This document shows positions 1 to 10,129 of a stretch of DNA of 64,000 nucleotides, in pieces. The notes beneath the pieces were generated by a model, which saw nothing but the letters and a program-made list of their open reading frames with translations, made no database searches and was not told where the DNA came from. The DNA comes from Kitasatospora aureofaciens. GTDB taxonomy: Bacteria > Actinomycetota > Actinomycetes > Streptomycetales > Streptomycetaceae. The position numbers were made by a program, and so were the translations under genes. Every line of letters starts with the position of its first letter. Position 1 is the stretch's first letter. The DNA is taken from NCBI GenBank assembly GCA_000720845.1, contig JODU01000024.1, forward strand, positions 44,011-108,010. Direction: 5' to 3'.

Positions 1-511
1 CCTCCGCTCCGGCGAGCAGCGGCGACGTACTGCCGCGCGGGGCGGCCGGGTCGTCGTAGGTGAAGGTGAAGGGGTTCTTGGCCACGCCGATCGTGGGCAG
101 GCCGGTCAGGACGCCCAGGTGGCTCGCCAGGCCGAAGCGGCGCGGGTGGGCCAGACCGTATCCGTCGCAGACGACCAGGCCGGGCGGACAGGGCAGCGCC
201 TCCAGGGCGGCGAGCACGGTCGGGATCTCCCGGAACGCGAGCAGGCCGGGCACGTAGGGGAAGGAGATCCGGCCGACGGCCGTGGCCTCGGCGACGACGG
301 CGAGGGTCGCGGCGTCCAGCACGACGGCCGCCGCCGCGACGACGTCGCGTTCGTCGTCGTAGGCGACGTCCACGCCGGTGATCCGGCCGGTGCCGGGCCG
401 GGGTCCGGGCTCGTCGAGCACCACGCGTGCGCGTAGTTCGTCCTGGACGGCGCGGGCCCGCTCCTCGGTCGTGGGCCAGTCGGCGGGGGTCTGCGCGGTC
501 ACGGTCGTCAT
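1..511 (-). CDS. nfi: Endonuclease V (deoxyinosine 3'-endonuclease), C-terminus cut by window edge
   Basis: The reading frame starts at the ATG complementary to 509-511 and runs off the left end, giving about 170 residues of a protein usually near 220-230. The translation contains ITGVDVAYDD near residue 45 and VVCDGYGLAHPRRFG near residue 120, both typical of endonuclease V, where the aspartates bind the catalytic metal. Also visible are GRISFPYVPGLLAFRE and GVAKNP, again family hallmarks. Family knowledge: the enzyme nicks DNA one base 3' of deoxyinosine to start repair of deaminated adenine. It is divergent from the YciI-like gene, with 43 bases between the two starts. The family assignment is firm; the C-terminus cannot be judged. 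Confidence 0.9.
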   Translation of the reverse strand, partial: MTTVTAQTPADWPTTEERARAVQDELRARVVLDEPGPRPGTGRITGVDVAYDDERDVVAAAAVVLDAATLAVVAEATAVGRISFPYVPGLLAFREIPTVLAALEALPCPPGLVVCDGYGLAHPRRFGLASHLGVLTGLPTIGVAKNPFTFTYDDPAAPRGSTSPLLAGAE

Positions 512-554
512 GGTGGCCGCAAGCCTAACGGGAGCCGGGCGTAGGCTCGCGAAC

Positions 555-854
555 ATGTTCGTACTGGAGCTGTCCTACACCGCCCCGCTCGAAGCCGTCG
601 ACGCCGTGCTGGAGGAGCACGTGGTCTGGCTCGACGGACTCTACGAGCAGGGCGTGTTCCTGGCCTCCGGGCGCAAGGAGCCCCGCGAGGGCGGGGTGAT
701 CATCGCCGTCGCGGGGGACCGTGCGCGGATCGAGGAGATCACCGCGGGCGACCCGTTCGTCAAGGCGGGTGTGTGCGCGTACCGCGTCACCGAGTTCATC
801 GCCACGAAGACGGCGCCCGCGCTGGAGCGCTACCGGGAGACGCCCGGCCGGTAG
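555..854 (+). CDS. YciI-like (muconolactone-isomerase fold) small protein
   Basis: A 99-residue protein beginning MFVLELSY. It has the one-domain ferredoxin-like YciI pattern: an N-terminal strand, a helix containing the conserved HVVWLDGLYEQG, and the SGRKEPREGGVII strand-turn. Family members are small cytoplasmic proteins of mostly unknown or weak lyase-type activity, with a conserved His (here H22 or its neighbourhood) and Asp. I chose the ATG at 555 because the frame upstream overlaps the divergent endonuclease V promoter and is not conserved-looking. It is convergent with the next gene, with only 7 bases between the stops. The specific reaction is unknown. Confidence 0.8.
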   Translation: MFVLELSYTAPLEAVDAVLEEHVVWLDGLYEQGVFLASGRKEPREGGVIIAVAGDRARIEEITAGDPFVKAGVCAYRVTEFIATKTAPALERYRETPGR

Positions 855-861
855 CCGCGGC

Positions 862-1191
862 TCACTTGCCCAGCGCCTGGCGCAGCTCGCCCTTGTTCAT
901 GCTCGAACGGCCGTGGACGTCACGGCGCTTGGCCTCCTGGTACAGCTGGTCGTAGGTGGGCCCCTGGGGTCCCTGACGGTTCCCGGACCGCTGGCCGCCG
1001 CGCTTGCTCGGCGACTTGTCCTGTGTCGAGGTGCGGCTGGCGGTCTTCGACTCGCCGGACTGCGCGCGCTCCTTGTTCACCGTCCGCGCCGCGATCTCCT
1101 TGGCGCGGCCGGTGCTCTCGCCGCGGTCCTTCGCGCTCTTCTTGATGTGCTCGTACTGCCGCTCCCGCTTGGAGCTGGAACCGCTCGGCAT
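862..1191 (-). CDS. Small basic plasmid-stabilization-like / Rho-N-like protein
   Basis: A 109-residue, strongly basic and hydrophilic protein. The first about 75 residues are rich in Lys, Arg, Ser and Gly and are probably disordered. The last about 30 residues (YDQLYQEAKRRDVHGRSSMN followed by KGELRQALGK) resemble the small helical LEM/Rho-N-like motif found at the end of Streptomyces proteins commonly labelled plasmid stabilization protein. Such domains bind nucleic acid in other proteins, but a role here is inference. No plasmid genes are nearby, so the family label should not be taken literally. It is a single gene on the minus strand, convergent with the YciI-like gene. Confidence 0.7.
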   Translation of the reverse strand: MPSGSSSKRERQYEHIKKSAKDRGESTGRAKEIAARTVNKERAQSGESKTASRTSTQDKSPSKRGGQRSGNRQGPQGPTYDQLYQEAKRRDVHGRSSMNKGELRQALGK

Positions 1192-1263
1192 GTCCGCTCA
1201 CTTCCTCTCACGTTCAGCGAACGGTTACCCACGTTACGGACAAACACCCCTGCCCGCCCGGCG

Positions 1264-2379
1264 TCAGCGCTCCAGCCGGGCGACCCGGCCCTGCTCGCCG
1301 GCGGCCCAACAGCCAAGGTCCGGGGTGCAGTCCACGGTGTCGTAGGACCCGGTGTCGACGGTGCGCCAGGTTTGGCCGCCGTCCGTGGTGAGGTCGGTGC
1401 CGGTGGGGCCGACGGCGAGGGCGGTGGTGCGGCTGTGCGGGAGCCAGGCGACGCCGGAGCGGTAGGCGGGCGGCGGCCGGTCGGCGGGGCGCCAGGTGCG
1501 GCCGGCGTCGGCGGTCCGGGCGGCGGCCCGCGGGGAGGCCTGCTCGGGGCGGTAGTCGCCGCCGACGGCGAGGCCGTGGGCGCGGTCGCGGAAGGCGAGG
1601 GCGAAGACGCCGCGGGCGGGGTCGCCGGCCGGGATCGGCGCGTCGGTGGCCGTCCAGGTGAGCCCACGGTCGGCGGAGTGCAGCACGCGCGCGCGTGCGG
1701 CCCCGCCGGTGGCCAGCCAGACGTCCCTCGGTCCGGCGGAGACCAGGCACTGGCCACTGGCCGCGAACCCGGCCTCGCCGTCCTGCGCGGCCGGCATCCC
1801 CGCGTCGGGCAGCACCTGCCAGGAGCGGCCGCCGTCGCTGGTCGACAGGATGCGGAACCTCCCGTCCACCGGGTCGCTCATGGCGAGGCCGTGACGGCGG
1901 TCGAAGAAGGTGAGGCAGTCGTAGAAGGCCCGCGCGTCGGTGTTGCGGAAGGACTCGGTCCAGGTCGCCCCGCCGTCGTCGGTGCGGTAGACCCGGGACG
2001 CCTCGCCCTCGCCGATGGCCAGCACCACGGCGCGGCGGGCGTCGAATGCCTCGATGTCCCGGAACTCCAGCTCACCGGCGCCGGGCGGGGAGACCTCGCG
2101 CCAGGTGTCGCCGCCGTCGGTGGTGCGCAGGACCGTCCCCCCGGTGCCGGCCGCCCAGGCGGTGTGCCGGCTGACGGCGGCGAGCCCCCGGAACCGGACG
2201 TCCGAGACCCCGGTGTCCTTCACGTCCCAGTGCGGCCGCTGGTGCGCCTGGGCGGGTACGGCGGTCAGCGCGGCCAGCGCCGCCGCGCAGACGGCGCCCG
2301 CGAGCGCCACCCGCCCCGTGCGCCTGCCGCCGGCTCGAACGGACCGTACCGTGCGTCGCGTGCTTCCCAAGCGCCTCAT
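1264..2379 (-). CDS. Secreted BNR/Ycf48-like beta-propeller protein
   Basis: A 371-residue protein with a basic N-terminus followed by a hydrophobic segment ending in ALTAVPAQA, a probable Sec signal peptide. The mature part has repeated units with the Asp-box pattern, for example RTTDGGDTW, RTDDGGATW, STSDGGRSW, HSADRGLTW and LTTDGGQTW, spaced about 45-60 residues apart. This is the layout of the Ycf48/photosystem-assembly-like and sialidase-type beta-propellers, often annotated as oxidoreductase in Streptomyces. I chose the ATG at 2379 because it directly precedes the signal peptide; the open frame extends 32 codons further upstream. No catalytic residues can be assigned. It is likely extracellular, with unknown ligand. 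Confidence 0.8.
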   Translation of the reverse strand: MRRLGSTRRTVRSVRAGGRRTGRVALAGAVCAAALAALTAVPAQAHQRPHWDVKDTGVSDVRFRGLAAVSRHTAWAAGTGGTVLRTTDGGDTWREVSPPGAGELEFRDIEAFDARRAVVLAIGEGEASRVYRTDDGGATWTESFRNTDARAFYDCLTFFDRRHGLAMSDPVDGRFRILSTSDGGRSWQVLPDAGMPAAQDGEAGFAASGQCLVSAGPRDVWLATGGAARARVLHSADRGLTWTATDAPIPAGDPARGVFALAFRDRAHGLAVGGDYRPEQASPRAAARTADAGRTWRPADRPPPAYRSGVAWLPHSRTTALAVGPTGTDLTTDGGQTWRTVDTGSYDTVDCTPDLGCWAAGEQGRVARLER

Positions 2380-2636
2380 GGCGGGCGAAGCTAGCCCACG
2401 GCCCGCGCGCCGTCCAGAGGGCCGCGACCGCTCGCACATGCGATGCGGGCGTGCCGCAAGTGCCCTGCGGGGCACGGGAGGAGAGGCGTGTCACTCCTGG
2501 CGGCTCCCGGGCATGAACGCGGTGACAGAGGTCACTCGCTCGTCGTGTGCACGGATGGGCTGATTCCGACGTCTCTTCCAGTGCCCGGCCCGTACCACCC
2601 GCGAAGCCCGTCCAGCCGTCACGAGGGAGCAAGGCG

Positions 2637-3053
2637 TTGTCCACCGTCATCGAGCAGCCCGTCGAGGCGCGTCTCGTCGCCGCCGCGCCGCGTATGCCGA
2701 GCATTCCCGCCACCCTGCACTACGATCGCGCCGACCCGTTCGCCGTCCGCATGACCTTCCCGGCCCCGGCCACCCTCGAAGGCGTGGAGGTCTGCTGGAC
2801 CTTCTCCCGCGAGCTGCTCATCGCCGGGATGGCCGAGCCCAACGGCCACGGTGACGTCCGGGTGCGCCCGTACGGGTACGACCGCACCGTCCTGGAGTTC
2901 CACGCGCCCGAGGGCACCGCCGTGATCCATGTCCGCTCGGGCGAGCTGCGCCGGTTCCTGCACGCCGCCGGCGAGCTGGTGCCGGTGGGCCTGGAGCACC
3001 TCCAGCTGGACCTGGACCACGACCTGGCGGAGCTGATGCGCGGGAGCTGCTGA
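2637..3053 (+). CDS. ssgD: SsgA-like sporulation/cell-division protein SsgD
   Basis: A 138-residue member of the SALP family, which occurs only in morphologically complex actinomycetes and controls septum placement, peptidoglycan maintenance and spore-wall building. The translation shows the family landmarks: YDRADPFAVRMTFP near residue 30, the VCWTFSRELLIAGM block near residue 50, and GDVRVRPYG. The start is taken as TTG at 2637, because GGGAG lies 7 bases upstream and the family homology begins just after it; the frame is open further upstream without similarity. By recollection this is the position of ssgD (SCO6722) in S. coelicolor, which matches the ram and laccase landmarks downstream. 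It is convergent with the GPP34 gene. Confidence 0.85.
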   Translation: MSTVIEQPVEARLVAAAPRMPSIPATLHYDRADPFAVRMTFPAPATLEGVEVCWTFSRELLIAGMAEPNGHGDVRVRPYGYDRTVLEFHAPEGTAVIHVRSGELRRFLHAAGELVPVGLEHLQLDLDHDLAELMRGSC

Positions 3054-3088
3054 CCCCCTCCCCCGGCTCCCGCGGTGACGGACGGCGC

Positions 3089-3760
3089 TCAGCCGCGCGC
3101 GGACGCCGGTGCCCGTGCGCTCTCGTCGCTCACCGCGTCCCACACCTCACTCACGATCTTCCGCATGCCGGGTGCCGCACTCGCGCACCGCCGGGACAGC
3201 TCCGTGATCCGGTCCCGTCCGCGCACCCCGCCGAGCGTGCCCTTCGGGACGCCCAGGCCGGCGGCGGCCGCCAGCGCGCCCAGGGCCGCGTCCCGTTCGG
3301 AGACCTCCCCGGCCGGCAGCGGCCCCTCCAGGACGGATCGCGCCTCCTCGCGCAGCGCCCGCGCCACGGCGGCCCGCGCCAGCACGTACTCGACGGACGG
3401 GAACACGCCGAGCACCCGCCTCTTCTCGGCCCGCAGGTACCCCTGCGCCACCAACTGCTCCCGTACGGCGTCGAAGGTGACCCTGGCGTGCAGCCGCACC
3501 CAGGTGCGCCACCGGTGCGGCAGCGACTCGCGGACGAGTTCCAGCAGCCCGTCGAGGACCGCGTCCCCGGTGCGGGAGTCCAGGTCGGCGGGGGTGACGA
3601 TGCCCTCGTCGTCGGTGAGCAGACCGCGCTGGGCCAGTTCGGTGAGAGCGCCGGCACGCACCAGGTGGTGGACCCGGGCGGTGTCGGCGGCGGTGGACCC
3701 GGTGGGGTCCCAGGCCAGCAGGCAGAGCCGGGCCGGCAGTGAGAGCGAGCCGTTGGGCAC
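3089..3760 (-). CDS. GOLPH3/VPS74 (GPP34) family protein
   Basis: A 223-residue all-helical protein with the GPP34 pattern: an N-terminal LSLPARLCLLAWDP, then RVHHLVRAGALTELAQRGLL, and a central LLELVRESLPHRWRTWVRLH block. The C-terminal region contains alternating Ala-rich helices and VLARAAVARALREEARSV. Eukaryotic members bind phosphoinositides at the Golgi. The numerous Streptomyces paralogues have no established role, though some lie beside membrane or development genes. The start is GTG at 3760, preceded by a good GAGGAGG about 7 bases upstream. It is divergent from the ABC-F promoter, whose -35 box lies only 31 bases away. Confidence 0.85.
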   Translation of the reverse strand: MPNGSLSLPARLCLLAWDPTGSTAADTARVHHLVRAGALTELAQRGLLTDDEGIVTPADLDSRTGDAVLDGLLELVRESLPHRWRTWVRLHARVTFDAVREQLVAQGYLRAEKRRVLGVFPSVEYVLARAAVARALREEARSVLEGPLPAGEVSERDAALGALAAAAGLGVPKGTLGGVRGRDRITELSRRCASAAPGMRKIVSEVWDAVSDESARAPASARG

Positions 3761-3790
3761 GGGGGCCTCCTCGGGGTCCGCGTAAATGCG

Positions 3791-3819
3791 TTGACAGGCC
3801 AACCGGCCCTGTCTAGGTT
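3791..3819 (+). promoter_or_regulatory. HrdB-type promoter of the ABC-F gene
   Basis: TTGACA at 3791-3796 and TAGGTT at 3814-3819 are separated by exactly 17 bases, an unusually good match to the vegetative sigma-70 promoter for Streptomyces. Transcription would begin near 3826, leaving about 240 bases of untranslated leader before the ABC-F start at 4069. No TSS data were available. Confidence 0.75.
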
Positions 3820-3845
3820 CGGTACCGCTTCTGTTGCCGCCGATT

Positions 3846-3925
3846 GGAGAAGGACGTTGCTCGTCTGAGGTCCTGAGACACCGCGTCACACGTATCTCAC
3901 GTGTGTACGCCGCGTGCGACCTCGG
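3846..3925 (+). promoter_or_regulatory. Leader with 3-codon ORF (fMet-Leu-Val) inside a hairpin: probable attenuator
   Basis: A strong Shine-Dalgarno sequence GGAGAAGG (3846-3853) is followed 7 bases after GGAG by TTG CTC GTC TGA (3857-3868), an ORF of only three sense codons. Its stop codon lies in the left arm GAGGTC (3867-3872), which pairs with GACCTC (3918-3923), extended by C3865-G3925 and a T-G wobble. Inside this is a second stem of 7 bp, CACACGT (3887-3893) and ACGTGTG (3899-3905), with a 5-base loop. Erm and ABC-F resistance genes are often induced when a drug stalls the ribosome on a short leader ORF, refolding the RNA. The geometry fits that model. Whether it controls transcription termination or translation cannot be decided, as no T-run is visible. 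Confidence 0.6.
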
Positions 3926-4068
3926 CGTTCGAGCCGTCCGTGCCGTCCGTGCCTCCTGACGGAGCGGGACTTGCTTCGTGCTCTCCCCTCGTCCGACGGC
4001 GGCCGCCCGCTTGCGGTGTCTCGATACGCGTTTGCCCCTGACCGCTTCGAGCAACCGCGGAGACCCGT

Positions 4069-5703
4069 ATGTCTACTTCCCCTGCTTCCCTCACCTGTAC
4101 GTCCCTGTCCTTCGCCTGGCCCGACGGCACCACCGTCTTCGAGGGACTCGACGTCGCCTTCGGCCCCGGCAGAACCGGCCTCGTCGGTGTCAACGGCGCC
4201 GGCAAGTCCACCCTGTTGAAGCTGATCGCCGGAGAGCTCACCCCGGCCGACGGCGCCGTCCGGGTGACCGGCGAGGTGGGTTACCTGCCGCAGAACGTCA
4301 CGCTCGACACCGCGCTGCGCGTCGACGAGGCGCTCGGCATCGACGGGCGGCGGGCCGCGCTGCACGCCATCGAGGCGGGCGACGTGAGCGAGGAGCACTT
4401 CGAGACCGTCGGCGACGACTGGGACGTCGAGGAACGCGCCCTCGCCACGCTCGGCGGACTCGGACTGGGCCACGTCGGCCTCGACCGCACCGTCGGCGAG
4501 GTGTCGGGCGGCGAGTCGGTGCTGCTGCGGCTGGCCGCGCTGCTGCTGCGCCGGCCCGACGTCCTGCTCCTGGACGAGCCCACCAACAACCTCGACGTGT
4601 ACGCCCGCGGACGGCTGTACGCGGCCGTCGAGTCCTGGCCGGGCGTGATGGTCGTGGTCAGTCACGACCGGGAACTGCTGGAACGGGTCGACCAGATCGC
4701 CGACCTGCGTTCCGGCTCGGTCACCTGGTACGGCGGCAACCTCACGGCGTACGAGGAGGCGCTGGCCGTGGAGCAGGAGGCGGCCGAGCGCATGGTGCGG
4801 GTCGCCGAGTCGGACCTGCGCAGACAGAAGCGCGAACTGGCCGACGCCCAGGTCGTCCTGGCCCGGCGCAGGCGCTACGGGCAGAAGATGTACGACACCA
4901 AGCGCGAGCCCCGGGCGGTGATGAAGCTGCGCGCCCGCACCGCCCAGCAGTCCGCGGGCAAGTACCGCGTCATGCACGAGGAGAAGCTCGCCGAGGCGAA
5001 GGAGCGGCTCGACGACGCGGTGGAGGCCGTGCGGGACGACGACGAGATCCGCGTCGACCTGCCGTACACGGCCGTGCCGCCGGGCCGGACCGTGCTGACC
5101 CTGCGCGAGCTGGAGCTGGCCTACGGCGCCCGGGTGGCGGGCGGACTCGATCTGCACGGTCCCGAGCGGATCGCGCTGATCGGACGCAACGGCGCGGGCA
5201 AGACCACGCTGCTGCGCACCGTCGCCGGGGAGCTGGCACCGGTGGCGGGCGAGGCGACGGCGCACGTGCCCCTGCGGTTCCTGCCGCAGCGCCTGGACGT
5301 CCTGGACGGCGAGCTGAGCGTCGCGGAGAACGTGGCCCGGTTCGCGCCGGGCGCCACCGGCAACCGTATCCGGGCGCGGCTGGCTCGCTTCCTGTTCCGG
5401 GGCGCCCGCGCCGATCGGAAGGCGGCCACGCTGTCCGGCGGCGAACGCTTCCGGGCGGCGCTGGCGGCCCTGATGCTGGCCGAGCCCGCGCCGCAGCTGC
5501 TGATGCTGGACGAGCCGACCAACAACCTGGACATGTCGAGCGTGCGGCAGCTCACCACCGCGCTGGAGGCCTACGAGGGGGCGTTGATCGTGGCCAGCCA
5601 CGACCTGCCGTTCCTGAAGTCACTGGGCATCACGCGCTGGCTGCTGTTCGAGGAGGGGGAGCTGAGGGAAATCACGCCGGAGGCTGTCGGGTATTCGGCC
5701 TAG
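4069..5703 (+). CDS. ABC-F family ATPase, probable ribosome-protection antibiotic resistance protein
   Basis: A 544-residue soluble protein with two ATPase domains and no membrane segments. Domain 1 has Walker A GVNGAGKST (40-48), an atypical signature EVSGGES (144-150) and Walker B LLLDEPTNNLD (166-176). Domain 2 has GRNGAGKTT (372-380), LSGGE (455-459) and LLMLDEPTNNLD (477-488). The linker at about 225-330 is long, charged and Arg/Lys rich, as in resistance-type ABC-F proteins whose linker reaches the peptidyl-transferase centre and displaces drugs. Ribosome binding is family knowledge; the drug class is inference. From memory the S. coelicolor equivalent is SCO6720, linked in the literature to PTC-drug resistance, but this was not checked. 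GGAG sits 6 bases before the ATG. The next ATPase gene follows after 10 bases. Confidence 0.9.
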   Translation: MSTSPASLTCTSLSFAWPDGTTVFEGLDVAFGPGRTGLVGVNGAGKSTLLKLIAGELTPADGAVRVTGEVGYLPQNVTLDTALRVDEALGIDGRRAALHAIEAGDVSEEHFETVGDDWDVEERALATLGGLGLGHVGLDRTVGEVSGGESVLLRLAALLLRRPDVLLLDEPTNNLDVYARGRLYAAVESWPGVMVVVSHDRELLERVDQIADLRSGSVTWYGGNLTAYEEALAVEQEAAERMVRVAESDLRRQKRELADAQVVLARRRRYGQKMYDTKREPRAVMKLRARTAQQSAGKYRVMHEEKLAEAKERLDDAVEAVRDDDEIRVDLPYTAVPPGRTVLTLRELELAYGARVAGGLDLHGPERIALIGRNGAGKTTLLRTVAGELAPVAGEATAHVPLRFLPQRLDVLDGELSVAENVARFAPGATGNRIRARLARFLFRGARADRKAATLSGGERFRAALAALMLAEPAPQLLMLDEPTNNLDMSSVRQLTTALEAYEGALIVASHDLPFLKSLGITRWLLFEEGELREITPEAVGYSA

Positions 5704-5713
5704 CGTCCCTGGC

Positions 5714-7972
<2,259 letters not shown>

Positions 7973-8088
7973 CGGGGGTTCCTTCCGCACGGCTCCCCGC
8001 TGCATGATGGCGGAGCGGCGCCACGTCACGGGCGCCGGGCCCCCGGCGCCCGACCCGCGCCGGTCCGCGCCCTCACGAAAGGTCCCGT

Positions 8089-8865
8089 GTGCCCAGCAAG
8101 AAGGCCCTCGTCCGCCGCCCCGGTCCCAGGCTCGCCGAGGGGCTGGTGACGCACGTCGAGCGGAAGAAGGTCGACCACGGCCTGGCCCTCGAACAGTGGG
8201 ACGCCTACGTCGAGGCCCTCGGAGCGCACGGCTGGGAGACGCTGGAGGTGGACCCGGCGGACGACTGCCCGGACTCGGTCTTCGTCGAGGACGCGGTCGT
8301 CATGTACCGCAACGTCGCGCTGATCACGCGGCCCGGCGCCGAGTCGCGGCGCGCGGAGACGGCCGGCGTCGAGGAGGCCGTGGCCCGGCTCGGCTGCTCG
8401 GTCAACTGGGTCTGGGAGCCGGGCACCCTGGACGGCGGCGATGTCCTGAAGATCGGCGACACGATCTACGTGGGGCGCGGCGGGCGTACCAACGCGGCCG
8501 GCGTGCAGCAGCTGCGGGCGGCGTTCGAGCCGCTGGGCGCCCGGGTTGTCGCGGTGCCCGTGAGCAAGGTGCTGCACCTGAAGTCGGCGGTCACCGCGCT
8601 GCCGGACGGGACGGTGATCGGGCACATCCCGATGATGGACGTACCCTCGCTGTTCCCCCGCTTCCTGCCGGTGCCGGAGGAGTCGGGGGCGCACGTGGTG
8701 CTGCTGGGCGGGAGCAAGCTGCTGATGGCGGCGAGCGCGCCGAAGACGGCGGAGCTGCTCGCCGACCTCGGCCACGAGCCGGTGCTCGTCGACATCGGGG
8801 AGTTCGAGAAGCTGGAGGGCTGTGTGACGTGCCTCTCGGTCCGGCTGCGGGAGCTGTACGCCTGA
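8089..8865 (+). CDS. Dimethylarginine dimethylaminohydrolase (DDAH)
   Basis: A 258-residue protein of the pentein fold that hydrolyses N-omega-methylated arginines to citrulline and methylamines. The catalytic residues are visible: Asp115 in GTLDGGDVL, His163 in VLHLKSAV and Cys248 in EGCVTCLSVRL. The acidic triad residue is Asp as in human DDAH-1, where Pseudomonas enzymes have Glu. The substrate-side residues DDCPDSVFVEDAVV (57-70) are also conserved. The start is GTG at 8089; length equals that of bacterial DDAHs. The gene stands alone on the plus strand. Its physiological substrate in Streptomyces is not evident from the neighbourhood. Confidence 0.9.
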   Translation: MPSKKALVRRPGPRLAEGLVTHVERKKVDHGLALEQWDAYVEALGAHGWETLEVDPADDCPDSVFVEDAVVMYRNVALITRPGAESRRAETAGVEEAVARLGCSVNWVWEPGTLDGGDVLKIGDTIYVGRGGRTNAAGVQQLRAAFEPLGARVVAVPVSKVLHLKSAVTALPDGTVIGHIPMMDVPSLFPRFLPVPEESGAHVVLLGGSKLLMAASAPKTAELLADLGHEPVLVDIGEFEKLEGCVTCLSVRLRELYA

Positions 8866-8970
8866 GCACGGTGCACCGCGCGTCCGTACTGCCTCGGACC
8901 TGCGGCTCTCGCGGCCGTGTCGGGTGGGGCCGGTCGGGGTGCTGATCAGCGACCTTTACAGTGCGTTTAA

Positions 8971-9018
8971 CCTACGGTCTCGTAACCTACGGTTTCGTAG
9001 CCTACGATCCCGTAGGTT
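8971..9018 (+). promoter_or_regulatory. Three tandem palindromes with 15-bp period upstream of the desaturase
   Basis: Three copies of CCTACGNNNNCGTAR begin at 8971, 8986 and 9001. Each is an imperfect inverted repeat with CTACG/CGTAG arms and a 4-base centre; copies 2 and 3 are perfect in the arms. The period is 15 bp rather than a helical 10.5 or 21. The array lies 57-104 bases before the desaturase start, where a promoter is expected. This looks like a multi-site operator for a dimeric repressor, TetR-type regulators being usual for fatty-acid desaturases. No regulator gene adjoins, so the binding protein would act from elsewhere. Confidence 0.65.
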
Positions 9019-9074
9019 CCCCGGCACCGCTCGCCGGGCTGTTCCGCACTGTCGCACGTCCCCTGGAGTTCTTC

Positions 9075-10049
9075 GTGACGATCGTCTCCCCGCACCTCGG
9101 CACTTCCGCCGACTGGACCGACGCCCGGCTGCTGTACGCGCTGGAGGAAGTGGTCGAGAAGGAACTCAACCGGCATCTTCAGGTCGCCAAGGACTGGATG
9201 CCGCACGAGTACGTGCCGTGGAGCGACGCACGGAACTTCCCGGGGATCTTCGAGGACGGCGAGGCCTGGGGGAAGGAACAGTCCAAGGTCACCGACATCG
9301 GCCGGATCGCCCTCGTGGTGAACCTGCTGACGGAGGACAACCTCCCCAGCTACCACCACGAGATCGCCAGCCTCTTCGGCCGCGACGGCGCCTGGGGCAC
9401 CTGGGTGCACCGGTGGACCGCCGAGGAGGGCCGGCACGGCATCGTGATGCGCGACTACCTGCTCGCCTCGCGCGCGGTCGACCCGGACCAGCTGGAGCAG
9501 TTCCGCATGGCCCACATGAGTGAGGGCTTCGAGTCGGACAACCGGCACTCCATGCTGCACTCGGTGGCGTACGTCGCCTTCCAGGAGCTGGCCACCCGCA
9601 TCTCGCACCGCAACACGGGCCACCAGTCCGGCGACCCGGTCTGCGACCGCATGCTGGCCCGCATCGCGACCGACGAGAACCTGCACATGGTCTTCTACCG
9701 GAACCTGCTCAAGGCGGCCTTCGAGCTGGCACCCGACCTGACGATGCAGGCGGTCCGGGACGTGGTCGTCAACTTCCGGATGCCGGGTCACGGCATGCCG
9801 GGATTCGAGCGGGCCGCCGCGCAGATGGCGATCGGCGAGGTCTACAACCTGCGCATCCACCACGACGACGTGATCCAGCCCGTGCTGCGCTTCCTCAAGA
9901 TCATGGAGATCGACGGCCTCGGTCCCGAGGGCCAGCAGGCACAGGAGGAACTCGGCCTGTACATGGGCGGGCTGGACGCCGAGGCCGCAAAGTTCGACGA
10001 GAAGCTGGCGGCGCGCAAGGCCCGCATGGCGGCCCGCGCGGCGGGCTGA
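9075..10049 (+). CDS. Acyl-ACP desaturase (stearoyl-ACP 9-desaturase family)
   Basis: A 324-residue soluble di-iron desaturase of the plant/mycobacterial DesA type. Di-iron ligands are visible in ALEEVVEKELNRHLQ (near 20-35), the WTAEEGRHGIVMRDY helix (EExxH, near 115-130) and ATDENLHMVFYR (E-x2-H, near 200). These enzymes insert a double bond into acyl chains carried on ACP, with ferredoxin as electron donor, and tune membrane fluidity. I chose GTG at 9075: the frame is open upstream, but the upstream translation is only a reading of the CCTACG repeats, and family similarity begins at VTIVSPHLG. It ends with an Ala/Arg-rich tail. Confidence 0.88.
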   Translation: MTIVSPHLGTSADWTDARLLYALEEVVEKELNRHLQVAKDWMPHEYVPWSDARNFPGIFEDGEAWGKEQSKVTDIGRIALVVNLLTEDNLPSYHHEIASLFGRDGAWGTWVHRWTAEEGRHGIVMRDYLLASRAVDPDQLEQFRMAHMSEGFESDNRHSMLHSVAYVAFQELATRISHRNTGHQSGDPVCDRMLARIATDENLHMVFYRNLLKAAFELAPDLTMQAVRDVVVNFRMPGHGMPGFERAAAQMAIGEVYNLRIHHDDVIQPVLRFLKIMEIDGLGPEGQQAQEELGLYMGGLDAEAAKFDEKLAARKARMAARAAG

Positions 10050-10129
10050 CCGCCCCGACCCCGGCCCCGCACACCGCTTCCGCCCCCGGCTGCCGCGCGC
10101 GGACCCGTGCTGAAGCGCGCGGACCGGTG

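Noticed and set aside
8961..9074. N-terminal extension of the desaturase (MRLTYGLVTYGFVAYD)
   Set aside because: This reads only the CCTACG repeat array; family similarity begins at GTG 9075.
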